Source: Bradyrhizobium sp. Rc3b (GTDB lineage: Bacteria; Pseudomonadota; Alphaproteobacteria; Rhizobiales; Xanthobacteraceae). Taken from it: a DNA stretch of 64,000 nt. Numbering within the stretch: position 1 is the first letter of the stretch; each line of letters opens with the position of its first letter. A program made the position numbers and the translations under genes. This document shows, in pieces, positions 27,065-35,925 of the stretch. Location: the NCBI RefSeq assembly GCF_900114915.1, contig NZ_FOUS01000010.1:186001-250000 (forward strand), read 5' to 3'. The notes beneath the pieces were generated by a model. That model saw only the letters and a program-made list of their open reading frames with translations, did not search any database and was not told the DNA's origin.

Positions 27065-28480
27065 TTGAGGGTCTTGTTCGTCACCACGGAGTTGGACGAC
27101 TTCGTCCGCGTCGGCGGCCTTGGAGCCGTGTCCGCTGCGCTGCCCCGCGCCCTTCGCTCCTTTGCCGATATCCGGATCATGCTGCCCGGCTATCGCGACA
27201 TCATCGAGCAACTCACGCATATTCAGATCGTTGGGCGCTGCCCGGCCTTCGCGGAGATGCCGGCCTGCTCGCTCGGACGGGCAGCGACCAAGGACGGCCT
27301 GCCGGTCTACGTGCTGCTCTGCTCGCAACTCTACGACAGGCCCGGTAACCCCTATGGCGACGAGTCCGGGCGTGACTGGCCGGACAACGACGTCCGCTTC
27401 GCGCGCTTTGCCTCGGCCGCCGCTGAGCTGGCCATGGGCAAGCTGGACAAGAATTGGGCAGCAGACCTGATCCATGCCAATGACTGGCAGGCCTCGCTCG
27501 TGCCGGCCTATCTCGCCTGGCGCGGCTCCAAGCTGCCCTCGATCCTGACCATTCACAACCTCGCCTACCAGGGCCTCTTCCCGAAGGACTCGTTGCGGCG
27601 GATCGGCGCACCGGAAAGCTCTTTCCACATCGACGGCGTCGAGTTCTACGACCAGCTCTCCTTCCTCAAGGCCGGCCTCGTCTACGCCTCGCACCTCACC
27701 ACCGTGAGCGGCACCTATGCGCGCGAGATCACCACGGCCGAGTTCGGCTGCGGCCTGGAGGGCCTGCTCCGCCTGCGCTCGGACGCATCCGAGCTCACCG
27801 GCATCCTCAACGGCATCGACGAGAGCTGGGACCCGCGCTCCTGCGCCCAGCTCGCCCAGCAGTTCGGCGCCGGCGACTGGGTCGGCAAGAGGGCCAATGC
27901 GGATTACGTCCGCAAGCAGTTCGGCTTAGCGGTGTCGCGCGGCCCGATGTTCGGCATCGTCGCGCGTCTCGTGCATCAGAAGGGCATCGACCTCGTGCTG
28001 TCGGCGGCCGACGAGATCGTCGATGCCGGCGGGCAGATCGTGGTCACCGGCTCCGGCGAGCCGGCGCTGGAGCAGGCTCTGATCGACGCGCATCGCCGCC
28101 GACCAGATGCCATCGGCGTGGTGATCGGCTTTAACGACGCCCAGGCACGCCGCATCTTCGCCGGCAGCGATTTCACCCTGATGCCCTCGCGCTTCGAGCC
28201 GTGCGGGCTCAGCCAGATGTACGCCCAGCGCTTCGGCTCGCTGCCGATCGGTCACCAGACCGGCGGCCTTGCCGAAACCATCACCGACGGCGAGACCGGC
28301 TTCCTGTTCTCGAGGCCCTCGCGCGAGTCCTTCCTTGGCGGTGTCCGCCGGGCTTTCTCCGCTTTCATGGCCCAGGACCAGCTCGACACCATGCGCCGCA
28401 GCGCCATGGGACGGTCGTTCTCCTGGAGCATCTCGGCGGGGAGCTACAGCGCGCTGTACCGGAAGCTGGCTTCGGTGTGA
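27065..28480 (+). CDS. glgA: glycogen synthase, GT5 family
   Basis: A 471-residue ADP-glucose:alpha-1,4-glucan glucosyltransferase. The N-terminal Rossmann half begins with RVLFVTTELDDFVRVGGLGA, where RVGG corresponds to the KVGG ADP-glucose site (Lys replaced by Arg); the C-terminal half has GIVARLVHQKGIDLV and the catalytic E-x7-E in PSRFEPCGLSQMYAQRFG. The start is TTG at 27065, since LRVLFVTTEL aligns with the usual MRVLFVT start. The other glg genes are not adjacent. A debranching-type glucosidase is at 50.9 kb. In rhizobia glycogen accumulates when carbon exceeds nitrogen or oxygen supply. Confidence 0.9.
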   Translation: MRVLFVTTELDDFVRVGGLGAVSAALPRALRSFADIRIMLPGYRDIIEQLTHIQIVGRCPAFAEMPACSLGRAATKDGLPVYVLLCSQLYDRPGNPYGDESGRDWPDNDVRFARFASAAAELAMGKLDKNWAADLIHANDWQASLVPAYLAWRGSKLPSILTIHNLAYQGLFPKDSLRRIGAPESSFHIDGVEFYDQLSFLKAGLVYASHLTTVSGTYAREITTAEFGCGLEGLLRLRSDASELTGILNGIDESWDPRSCAQLAQQFGAGDWVGKRANADYVRKQFGLAVSRGPMFGIVARLVHQKGIDLVLSAADEIVDAGGQIVVTGSGEPALEQALIDAHRRRPDAIGVVIGFNDAQARRIFAGSDFTLMPSRFEPCGLSQMYAQRFGSLPIGHQTGGLAETITDGETGFLFSRPSRESFLGGVRRAFSAFMAQDQLDTMRRSAMGRSFSWSISAGSYSALYRKLASV

Positions 28481-28528
28481 GGCAGAGGCGCTTCCGCACG
28501 CTCGGTCATTGCGAGGCTTATCTCTCCC

Positions 28529-28661
28529 CGTCACCCTGAGGTGGCCGCTTCTTCAGCGGCCCTCGAAGGGCGACGGCCCGGCTGCAGCAGCGGGGCCGTG
28601 CATCCTTCGAGGCTCCCGGCGCGATGCTTTTGCATCGCGCCATTCGCACCTCAGGATGACG
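28529..28661. repeat. palindromic intergenic repeat
   Basis: The segment begins CGTCACCCTGAGGTGGCCGC and contains CTTCAGCGGCCCTCGAAGGG, then inversely CATCCTTCGAGGCTCCCGGC, a perfect small hairpin GGCGCGATGC-TTTT-GCATCGCGCC, and closes with CACCTCAGGATGACG. Outer arms (CGTCACCCTGAGG / CCTCAGGATGACG) pair, and the inner CCTTCGAGG-type elements pair as well. It fills the gap between the convergent glgA and mpaB-type genes and resembles the repeat near 63.6-63.8 kb. Confidence 0.85.
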
Positions 28662-28680
28662 GGGCTACAGGCGGCGAACC

Positions 28681-29637
28681 TCACCCTCTCCCGCGCACAT
28701 CCATTTGCGGCCGCCCGATCCACGCCCTGTTGAGACAGCGCGTCATCCAGTCCGGCTGCGCTTCGCCTCGCAGCCGCGCCTGCGCTTCCTGGTAGGGGCC
28801 GACATAGCGCAGCCGGTCCGGCAATGTCGGATAGATGCGCCGGATCCATCGCAGCGCGTTGTCGGCCGATCTGACCTCCCGCTCGCCGAGCTCAAACCCG
28901 AAGCCGGCGCGCAATCGTTCCGGCAACAGGCTCGCCGTGAGCGCGCGATACCATCGCGGCGGCCGCAACCACGGACGCGCGCCGTCAAAAATCTGCGCCG
29001 CGATCTCGCGCGCCGCCGGGCTCACGGTCAGCGTGTCCGACTGCGCCATCGCCGCGGTGTAGGCCGTAAAACCGGCCCAGTCCGCGGGCAGATCATCCGC
29101 CGTCAATCCAAACAACGCACCGAACATCCGGCTCTCGGTCCAGTAGCGCTCGCGCTCCTCCACCGAGAATGGCGGCAGAACCAGCTCGTGCGCCATCAAC
29201 GCCGTCTCGACCAGCGTCGCATGGACCCAACGCAGCGAGGGGATATCGTTGGCGCAGTAGCGCGAGCCTGCCGCAAAGGGGCCGACCGTATCGGGCATCT
29301 CTCCGACGATCATGCCGTGCCGCCGGTGCAGCTGCCGGGACGAGCGCAAGGCACGGTCGAGCGAGCCGAACACCATGGCAAAGACGATATCGAAGGTGCG
29401 ATGGAAGCGGCCGATCGGATCGGCCAGGGTTTTCGAATGCTCGGCGATGGCGGCGGCGACCCAGGGATGCGCCAGTTGCAGTAACAAGGCGCGGCCGGCG
29501 CCGAGAAAGATGACGGCCTCCCGGTCGATCCGCCAGGTCAGCGTCTCAGGACCGAACACGCCCGCCACCGGCCCCGCCGCGTTGGCGCGGACCAGATCGA
29601 GCGTTGCCTCGAGATCCTTTTCAGCAACCAATTGCAA
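28681..29637 (-). CDS. oxygenase MpaB family protein (DUF2236)
   Basis: A 318-residue protein of the family that includes MpaB' and the latex-clearing rubber oxygenase Lcp, b-type heme proteins that cleave C=C bonds. The segments LLLQLAHPWVAAAIAEHS, FHRTFDIVFAMVFG, and LRWVHATLVETALMAHELV are typical, with His residues available as heme ligands. No signal peptide is present, unlike Lcp, so it is probably cytoplasmic. The start is TTG at 29635-29637, with GCGAGG close upstream; no in-frame ATG lies near. Substrate unknown. It precedes no obvious partner gene. Confidence 0.8.
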   Translation of the reverse strand: MQLVAEKDLEATLDLVRANAAGPVAGVFGPETLTWRIDREAVIFLGAGRALLLQLAHPWVAAAIAEHSKTLADPIGRFHRTFDIVFAMVFGSLDRALRSSRQLHRRHGMIVGEMPDTVGPFAAGSRYCANDIPSLRWVHATLVETALMAHELVLPPFSVEERERYWTESRMFGALFGLTADDLPADWAGFTAYTAAMAQSDTLTVSPAAREIAAQIFDGARPWLRPPRWYRALTASLLPERLRAGFGFELGEREVRSADNALRWIRRIYPTLPDRLRYVGPYQEAQARLRGEAQPDWMTRCLNRAWIGRPQMDVRGRG

Positions 29638-29722
29638 GCCTCGCGACCAAGACGGCGCAACAATAGCCCAGACCGCTCCGCCGGGAAATCGTCACTGCGC
29701 CAGACAACAACGCGCAAGGCCC

Positions 29723-30871
29723 TCACTCCGCCGCAATCGGCATCTCCTCCATATGCTCGTGCAGCACCACGCCGGCGAGCGGGTCGAATTCGCCGATCCA
29801 AGGCTTGCGCGCAAGCACCGACTTCGTGTGCGCATAACCAGCGTGCCAACGCCGCGTGATTCCCGACGGGCTGAAGTCGATATCCTTGGTATGGGTCTCG
29901 CGCTCGAGCTGCGGCGCGAGCAGCCGCACCACGTGCATGCGGGTCGGACAACCGTAGCTCGTCAACTCCCTCACAGCAGGATCGTTGCGCTCGACCTCCG
30001 AAAGCCGTGCCGCGAGCTGGTTGATGACATGACGCAGACGATGGGCCTGCTGCTGGCGCGCAATCTGGCTCGAAATGCGGCTGGAATATTGCACGTCCTT
30101 GTGCCGGTTCAGCACCTCCGCCATGGTGCTCGGCTCGGCCCCGACGGGATTCCACAAATGCACGGAGAAGATCAGCGAATCCCTGCGCGGGTTGTCATCG
30201 AACACCGCTTCCGTCGGCGTGTTCGACAGGATGCCGCCGTCCCAGTAGAGCTCGCCGTCGATGCGCACCGCCGGGAAAGCCGGCGGCAGCGCGCCCGACG
30301 CCATTATATGCTTGACCGTCAGTTCGCCGTCGCGGCTGTCGAAATAGCGCATTTCACTGGTCCCGACGTGGGCCGCACCGACCGTCAGGCGCGGCGCGCA
30401 GCGATTGGCGAGGTCGAAATCGACCAGCTCGCTCAGAGTCTTCTCCAGCGGTACAGTCGAATAATAGCCCGCATTGTCGGCACCGAGCGGATAGGAATCG
30501 CCGGCATGCGCCAGCGGGTTGGGTCGAAAGAAACCTGGAATGCCGTGAGTGACCGTCGACCAATAGGCCAGCTTCTCATTGAAGCCTGGAAACGCGGCGC
30601 GCCAGTCCCAGACTGGATTCTGCTCCATCCGCTTCCAGAATTCCCTCAAGCGCGCGACCCGATGCTCCGGTGCGTTGCCTGCGATGAGGCTCGCATTGAT
30701 GGCACCGATCGAGGTGCCGATGACCCAGTCCGGCTCGATGCCGGCCTCATGCAGCGCCTGGTAGACACCCGCCTGATAGGAGCCAAGCGCACCGCCGCCT
30801 TGCAGCACGAGGACGACCTGACCCGGCAGGTCGTGGCTCTCGCCTCGTGCGTTGTCCTGTGTGCCATTCAT
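29723..30871 (-). CDS. patatin-like phospholipase/esterase
   Basis: A 382-residue patatin-family hydrolase. The oxyanion loop is LQGGGALGSYQAG, the nucleophile elbow is GTSIGAINAS (GxSxG), and the catalytic Asp is in YWDGGILSNTP, so the Ser-Asp dyad is complete. A C-terminal helical extension with the DUF3734 character (RHKDVQYSSRI, then a long basic region) follows. I start at ATG 30869-30871 because AGGAG lies just upstream; an ATG at 30926-30928, one base after the stop of the dehydrogenase gene, would add 19 residues without a ribosome site. It is cotranscribed with 3-hydroxybutyrate dehydrogenase, so a role in polyhydroxybutyrate or acyl ester breakdown is plausible but inferred. Confidence 0.85.
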   Translation of the reverse strand: MNGTQDNARGESHDLPGQVVLVLQGGGALGSYQAGVYQALHEAGIEPDWVIGTSIGAINASLIAGNAPEHRVARLREFWKRMEQNPVWDWRAAFPGFNEKLAYWSTVTHGIPGFFRPNPLAHAGDSYPLGADNAGYYSTVPLEKTLSELVDFDLANRCAPRLTVGAAHVGTSEMRYFDSRDGELTVKHIMASGALPPAFPAVRIDGELYWDGGILSNTPTEAVFDDNPRRDSLIFSVHLWNPVGAEPSTMAEVLNRHKDVQYSSRISSQIARQQQAHRLRHVINQLAARLSEVERNDPAVRELTSYGCPTRMHVVRLLAPQLERETHTKDIDFSPSGITRRWHAGYAHTKSVLARKPWIGEFDPLAGVVLHEHMEEMPIAAE

Positions 30872-30929
30872 ATCTCGCTCCTGGTGAGCTTGCATTGGCT
30901 GAAGATTCGACTTGTTGCGCTGGCTCATG

Positions 30930-31754
30930 TCAATGGGCGGTCCAGCCGCCGTCGACTGGCAGAGCAACGCCGGTGATCGAAGCCGCCGCATCCGTCGACA
31001 GGAACACCGCGAGCGCGCCGAGCTCCTCGACCGTGGCAAAACGCTTGTTCGGCTGCTGCGCCAGCAGCACGTCGCGGATCACCTGATCGCGGGAGATGCC
31101 GTGCGCCTTGGCCTGCCCGTCGATCTGCGCTTCGACCAGCGGCGTATAGACGTAGCCGGGACAGACCGCATTGCAGGTGATGCCCTCCTCCGCGGTCTCC
31201 AGCGCCGTGACCTTGGTCAGGCCGACGATGCCGTGCTTGGCGGCGACGTAGGCCGCCTTGAACGGTGAGCCAACCAGGCCATGCGCCGAGGCGATGTTGA
31301 TGATCCGGCCAAAACCGTTCTGGCGCATCGCCGGCAGCGCGAGCCGCGTCGTGTGGAAGGCCGAGCTCAGGTTGATCGCGAGAATCTGGTCCCATTTCTC
31401 GACCGGAAACTGGTCCAGCGGCGCGACATGCTGGATGCCGGCATTGTTGACGAGGATGTCGAGCCGACTGGATTGGGCGATCGTCGCAGCGACCATCTCG
31501 GCGATCGATTTCGGCCTCGTCATGTCGGCCGGCGAGTAACTCGCTTTGACGCCGAACTCGGCGGCGATCTGCTCACGCGTCCGGCCGATCTCGCTGGCGA
31601 CACCAAGGCCGTTCAGCACGACATCGGCGCCGGCCGCAGCCAAGGCACGTGCGATGCCGAGTCCGATGCCGCTGGTCGAGCCCGTGACGAGTGCCACCTT
31701 GCCGGCTAGCACGCGTGACGAAGCGGGCGCCTGCGTCTTGATGGGGATATTCAT
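30930..31754 (-). CDS. bdhA: D-3-hydroxybutyrate dehydrogenase (SDR family)
   Basis: A 274-residue short-chain dehydrogenase that oxidises D-3-hydroxybutyrate to acetoacetate with NAD+, a step of polyhydroxybutyrate use. It shows TGSTSGIGLGIARAL for NAD binding, NNAGIQHVAPLDQFP, the catalytic Ser (IASAHGL) and YVAAK, and the substrate-lid region CPGYVYTPLVEAQIDGQA. The IQHVAPLDQFP and VYTPLVEAQI wording is specific to BdhA. It starts an operon with the patatin gene. A LysR gene diverges from it, 180 bases away. Confidence 0.9.
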   Translation of the reverse strand: MNIPIKTQAPASSRVLAGKVALVTGSTSGIGLGIARALAAAGADVVLNGLGVASEIGRTREQIAAEFGVKASYSPADMTRPKSIAEMVAATIAQSSRLDILVNNAGIQHVAPLDQFPVEKWDQILAINLSSAFHTTRLALPAMRQNGFGRIINIASAHGLVGSPFKAAYVAAKHGIVGLTKVTALETAEEGITCNAVCPGYVYTPLVEAQIDGQAKAHGISRDQVIRDVLLAQQPNKRFATVEELGALAVFLSTDAAASITGVALPVDGGWTAH

Positions 31755-31825
31755 GATCCAGACCTCTTCTGGGCGCGATACCGCGCCGTGATTGGAGCGA
31801 AATCTGCGGGATCATCCCCTTTCAC

Positions 31826-31847
31826 GGAAATGCCAGTTGGCTTCCGA
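31826..31847. promoter_or_regulatory. inverted repeat in lysR/bdhA divergent region
   Basis: CGGAA (31826-31830) and TTCCG (31843-31847) flank 12 bases in the 180-base gap between bdhA and the divergent lysR. It is a modest candidate for the LysR binding site. LysR proteins normally bind T-N11-A motifs in exactly such divergent regions. Confidence 0.25.
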
Positions 31848-31934
31848 CTCCATACGTCCGCGCTATCGCCGCCGGGATGTCATTTCCCGCTCCGATCGGT
31901 TAGATTTGGGGCCGATTTCGCCGGGAGCCGATCC

Positions 31935-32816
31935 ATGGAAATGCATCAGGTCCGCTATTTCCTCGCGGTAGCGCAGCTGCTCAATTTCACGCGCGCGGCG
32001 GAGGAGTGCAACGTCACGCAACCCTCGCTCACGCGCGCGATCAAGCAGCTCGAGGCCGAGCTTGGCGGCGACCTGTTCCGCCGCGAGCGGCCGGCCGCGC
32101 AACTGACCGAGCTCGGCCAGCGCATGCATCCGCTCCTGAAGCAATGCTTCGACGCCGCCGCCGGCGCGCGCTCACTCGCCTCTTCGTTCAAAAGCGGAGA
32201 GGTCGGCGCGCTCCGTATCGCTCTGACCCATTCGATCGATCTGGCATTGCTCATTCCCCACCTCAACGAGATCAGGCGGCAGTTCAACCGGCTCGAACTG
32301 CGCTTCCTGCGCGGGACGAGCCGCGAGGTCGGTGAATTCCTGAAGAAGGGCGAGGCCGAGCTCGGCATCGCCGCCGAGATCGACGAGGCCTGGGACCGGC
32401 TCGACGCCTGGCCGCTGTTCACTGAGAGCTTCGAGCTCGTCGTTGGCGACGGACATCGGCTGGCCGGACGCAGCAGCATCGAACTGGACGATTTGCGCTC
32501 GGAACAACTGCTGAGCCGGACCTTCTGCGAGCACTCGCGCCGCATCTCCGCCAGCCTGCGTGAGCACGGCATCGAGCATGGCCACGAGATTTCGAGCGAG
32601 CGCGACGTGATCGAGCTGGTCGAGGCCGACATCGGCGTCGCCATGATTCCGCACACCTCGCCCCTGCCGCAGACGCTGACGCGCGCCACGGTCACCGGGC
32701 TCGACGCCCGCCGCACCGTCAGCCTTTACGGGGTCGCCGGGCGGCAGCGCACGGCGGTCGCCAACGCCGTGATGCGCATGCTGCGCGGCGCCGACTGGCG
32801 GGAGATTGCGGGATAA
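31935..32816 (+). CDS. LysR family transcriptional regulator
   Basis: A 293-residue LysR regulator. The HTH is at residues 1-60 (MEMHQVRYFLAVAQLLNFTR, AAEECNVTQPSLTRAIKQLE), with a CbbR/HcaR-like effector domain after it. I start at ATG 31935 with GGGAG upstream; the frame is open to 31788 but that stretch is the divergent promoter region. Divergent orientation to bdhA-patatin suggests that it controls this operon, perhaps responding to hydroxybutyrate or another acid. Confidence 0.9.
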   Translation: MEMHQVRYFLAVAQLLNFTRAAEECNVTQPSLTRAIKQLEAELGGDLFRRERPAAQLTELGQRMHPLLKQCFDAAAGARSLASSFKSGEVGALRIALTHSIDLALLIPHLNEIRRQFNRLELRFLRGTSREVGEFLKKGEAELGIAAEIDEAWDRLDAWPLFTESFELVVGDGHRLAGRSSIELDDLRSEQLLSRTFCEHSRRISASLREHGIEHGHEISSERDVIELVEADIGVAMIPHTSPLPQTLTRATVTGLDARRTVSLYGVAGRQRTAVANAVMRMLRGADWREIAG

Positions 32817-32833
32817 GCCCGTGTCGCGAGCGC

Positions 32834-33550
32834 TCAGTTCTCCCTGTCCGCGCTCTCTAGCGCTGCGAGCAGATCATCGATCTCCATGCGCTTGCGGAAA
32901 TCGGGATCGACGAAGCGGGCCTTCACGATCCCGTCGCGGCCGACCACGAACACGGCCGGGATCGGCAGCATCCAGCCGTCATTGCCGTGGAATTTCGCCA
33001 TGTCCTGGTAGGACAACAGGTCCTGGATCTCGGCGCCGAGCCAGATCGCGAGATTGAGCGACAGCGCATAGCCGTTATCGAGATCGGTCAGGATCGGAAA
33101 CGGCGCGCCGGATTCAGCCTTGAGCTGCCTCGTGTATTCCTGCGTCTCCGGCATCACTGCAACGATCTGCGCACCCATGGCCTCGATGCGATCGAGCGCC
33201 TGAACCACCGCGCGGACATTGAGCCGGCAATAGGGACACCAATGGCCGCGGAAGAACATCACGGCGAGCGGACCGCGCTCCAGCAGCGACGGCAACGTGA
33301 CGAGACGCCCGGACTCGTCCGGCAGCATGAACGGCGGCATCGCATCGCCCGGGCGCGGCGCGGTTTCACCACCGCCGTTCCCGCCCAATCTCGCCACCAG
33401 TCGATCGACGGCCTCACCATACGCCGGAAAGACCTCACGGCTGGCATCGGCATAGGCGCGGAGCTGATCGTTCAGCGTACCGTCCATGTCGCGGCAGCGC
33501 TGGAAGGCAAGCCTGAGCTGTTCCGCGTCGGCTGGCGAGAGAGCTGTCAT
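32834..33550 (-). CDS. peroxiredoxin-like protein (AhpC/TSA family)
   Basis: A 238-residue thioredoxin-fold protein. After a 65-residue N-terminal helical extension, the redox centre is Cys105-Pro-Tyr-Cys108 in FRGHWCPYCRLNVRA, the pattern of the peroxiredoxin-like AhpC/TSA subgroup in which the peroxidatic Cys is followed by a nearby second Cys. It has no signal peptide. It probably reduces peroxides in the cytoplasm. The gene is convergent with lysR, 17 bases apart, and stands alone. Confidence 0.85.
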   Translation of the reverse strand: MTALSPADAEQLRLAFQRCRDMDGTLNDQLRAYADASREVFPAYGEAVDRLVARLGGNGGGETAPRPGDAMPPFMLPDESGRLVTLPSLLERGPLAVMFFRGHWCPYCRLNVRAVVQALDRIEAMGAQIVAVMPETQEYTRQLKAESGAPFPILTDLDNGYALSLNLAIWLGAEIQDLLSYQDMAKFHGNDGWMLPIPAVFVVGRDGIVKARFVDPDFRKRMEIDDLLAALESADREN

Positions 33551-33635
33551 CTTTCTGCTCCGGCATTCCCTTCGGCGAATATTAGTTTCCCGGTTCGGCC
33601 GCCCGCAAGGGGGCGGCCACGATGCCAGGGCCCGT

Positions 33636-33920
33636 TCAGTTCACGTAGAAATTGCCGGTCGGATCGAGCCGTCCCGAGGTGGTGTACATCGACCCATTGC
33701 TCATGAAGAAGACGGTGTTGTCGGGCACCTTCTTGGCGTTCTTCATCATCGCCTCGTGGTTCTTCTCGGCCGGCGCCATGGCCATCGCCGACATCTTGCC
33801 GGGGCCGCCATAGACATAGGCCATCCCGGCCTTGAAGTCCCAGGCGGCCTCCGAAAAAGCCGAGGTGGCGATGACCGCAAACGCGGCGGTGGCGATTAGG
33901 GTCTTGGACAATTTCGGCAT
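33636..33920 (-). CDS. small exported hypothetical protein
   Basis: A 94-residue protein with a signal peptide (MPKLSKTLIATAAFAVIATS, cleaved near AFSEA). The mature part AWDFKAGMAYVYGGPGKMSA, then MAMAPAEKNHEAMMKNAKKV, is Met-rich (9 Met), and ends SNGSMYTTSGRLDPTGNFYVN. GGAGCACCCC precedes the ATG at 33918-33920; the frame is open a further 12 codons. I do not recognise a domain. Met-rich periplasmic proteins can bind copper, but nothing here proves that. Confidence 0.7.
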   Translation of the reverse strand: MPKLSKTLIATAAFAVIATSAFSEAAWDFKAGMAYVYGGPGKMSAMAMAPAEKNHEAMMKNAKKVPDNTVFFMSNGSMYTTSGRLDPTGNFYVN

Positions 33921-34158
33921 GGGGTGCTCCTCCAAATTGACGTGAACGCCCGCCAATCGGGCGCCCTGTCATCGAACGCCGGATGCTACGAAAGCGGAAA
34001 TGCCATTGCCCAATCGGATCGATAGCCGCTGCGCATCGACATAGCGCGCCGCTATCGCATCGAGAGCAAGCCGGCATTTCAGGATGGACGCGATCTCGAT
34101 GAAGCTCCCGTCATCGCCGGCGACCAGCGGGGTTGCGGCCAACACAGGAGACCTTTCC

Positions 34159-34641
34159 ATGTCCAAGAGCCATGCCTTGTCGCGTCTGATCTGGCCGGGC
34201 CTTGCCATCGTCGGCGCGCTGACGCTCTCGGCGCAGCCGGTCGTTGCCGGCGAATGTCCGGCCGGCAAGATCAAGCCGAACGCCCAGCAGATGGTCGACT
34301 ACAAACCCGTCGGGGTGACCGACGTCACGCTGGGCGCGATCGACCTCGGCAAGCAGCCGGCGCATATCGAGGGCCGCGAGCTGCGCTTCCGCAAGCTGAC
34401 CATCGAGCCCGGCGGCATCGTGCCCTGGCATAGCCATGACGACCGCCCCGCTCTCATTTTCGTGCAACAGGGCGAGATCGTCGAATACGCCTCCAACTGC
34501 GTCGATCCGATCGTGCACAAGGCCGGCGACATCCGCCCCGAGGTTCACGGCACCTCGCATTGGTGGAAGAACCTCGGCAAGGAGACCGTCATTCTCTATG
34601 TCGGCGATGTCCGCAAGGATCCCAACGACCACCACATGTAA
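34159..34641 (+). CDS. exported cupin-domain protein
   Basis: A 160-residue protein with a signal peptide (cleaved near PVVAGECPAG) and one cupin barrel. Cupin motif 1 is seen as IVPWHSHDDRPALIFVQQGEIVEY, motif 2 as KAGDIRPEVHGTSHWWKNLG. The two His and a Glu could bind a metal. ACAGGAGACC precedes the ATG at 34159. Function is unknown; it lies 81 bases upstream of an MFS pump on the same strand and may be cotranscribed with it. Confidence 0.8.
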   Translation: MSKSHALSRLIWPGLAIVGALTLSAQPVVAGECPAGKIKPNAQQMVDYKPVGVTDVTLGAIDLGKQPAHIEGRELRFRKLTIEPGGIVPWHSHDDRPALIFVQQGEIVEYASNCVDPIVHKAGDIRPEVHGTSHWWKNLGKETVILYVGDVRKDPNDHHM

Positions 34642-34722
34642 CCGACCGGCCCCATCGCATTTCGTTACGAGAGGTGGCGCCCGGACTTTCCCCGGGCGCC
34701 GCATCCCTACAGGACAATCGCC

Positions 34723-35925
34723 ATGACCGATCTTTCCGCGCCGATCAAACCGGCCGCCATGACGATGGAGGCGCAGGCGCCGGGTCTGGCGCTACGCTCG
34801 CTCGTGATCGGCCTCACTGCGTTCCTGACCGTCGTCGATCTCTTCGCAACGCAGGCGATCCTGCCCTCGCTCACACGCCATTACGACGTCACGCCCGCGG
34901 CGATGAGCTTTGCCGTCAACGCCAGCACGTTCGGCATGGCCGCAGCCAGCCTCGTGATTGGCTTTCTCAGCCCGCATATCGACCGCCGTACCGGCATCCT
35001 GCTCAGCCTGATGCTGCTGGCGCTCCCGACCGGCCTGCTGGCGATCGCGCCAAATCTCGCCGTCTTCACCGCCCTGCGCGTCGCGCAGGGCCTGTGCATG
35101 GCCTCGGCCTTCGCGCTGACACTGGCTCATCTCGGCGAGCAATGCAGCGCGATGGACGCCGGCGGCGCCTTTGCCGCCTACATCACCGGAAATGTCGCCA
35201 GCAACCTCGTCGGCCGGCTGATCTCGGCCGCAATTGCCGACGGCCTGGGCCTCGCCTGGAATTTCTATCTGTTCGCAGCGCTCAATCTGGCCGGCGCAGT
35301 GCTGGTCTACTTCACGATCAGGCGCGTGCCGCCGATGCATGCGGCGGCGCCGGCGGCATCGCCGCTGGCCGCCACGATGGCGCATTGGCGCAATCCGCGA
35401 TTGCGCGCGGCCTTCGGTATCGGATTCTGCATCCTGTTCGCCTTCATCGGCACCTTCACCTTCGTCAATTTCGTTCTGGTCCGGCCGCCGCTGTCGCTCG
35501 GGATGATGGATCTCGGCCTCGTCTACCTGGTGTTCCTGCCCTCGGTCGTCACGACATTGCTGGCGGGGCGGGTTGCCTCACGCATCGGAGCACGCCCGAC
35601 GATCTGGGGCTCGCTCGCCGTTGCCGGCATCGGGCTGCCACTGATGCTGACTGGGCGGCTACCTGAAGTGCTCACCGGGATGGTGCTGGTCGCGGTCGGA
35701 ACCTTCTTTGCGCAGGCGGCAGCGACCGGCTTCGTCGGACAGACGGCGACCGAGCACCGCGGCGTCGCCAGCGGCACCTATCTAGCGTGCTACTTCTGTG
35801 GGGGTCTAGTCGGCACCGCCGTGCTCGGCCGACTGTTCGATGCCTTCGGCTGGCACGCTTGCATGACTGGCGTGGGCATAGCCCTTGCGGCCGCTGGCCT
35901 GCTCGCACTGAAACTGAAGCGCTAG
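34723..35925 (+). CDS. MFS transporter, DHA1/YnfM-like
   Basis: A 400-residue permease with 12 membrane segments. The segment DLFATQAILPSLTRHYDVTPA in helix 1-2 and LSPHIDRRTG in the loop after helix 2 resemble YnfM-like drug/arabinose-type exporters. GACAGGACAATCGCC leads the ATG. It ends overlapping by four bases the stop of the convergent fixS. Substrate unknown. Confidence 0.88.
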   Translation: MTDLSAPIKPAAMTMEAQAPGLALRSLVIGLTAFLTVVDLFATQAILPSLTRHYDVTPAAMSFAVNASTFGMAAASLVIGFLSPHIDRRTGILLSLMLLALPTGLLAIAPNLAVFTALRVAQGLCMASAFALTLAHLGEQCSAMDAGGAFAAYITGNVASNLVGRLISAAIADGLGLAWNFYLFAALNLAGAVLVYFTIRRVPPMHAAAPAASPLAATMAHWRNPRLRAAFGIGFCILFAFIGTFTFVNFVLVRPPLSLGMMDLGLVYLVFLPSVVTTLLAGRVASRIGARPTIWGSLAVAGIGLPLMLTGRLPEVLTGMVLVAVGTFFAQAAATGFVGQTATEHRGVASGTYLACYFCGGLVGTAVLGRLFDAFGWHACMTGVGIALAAAGLLALKLKR

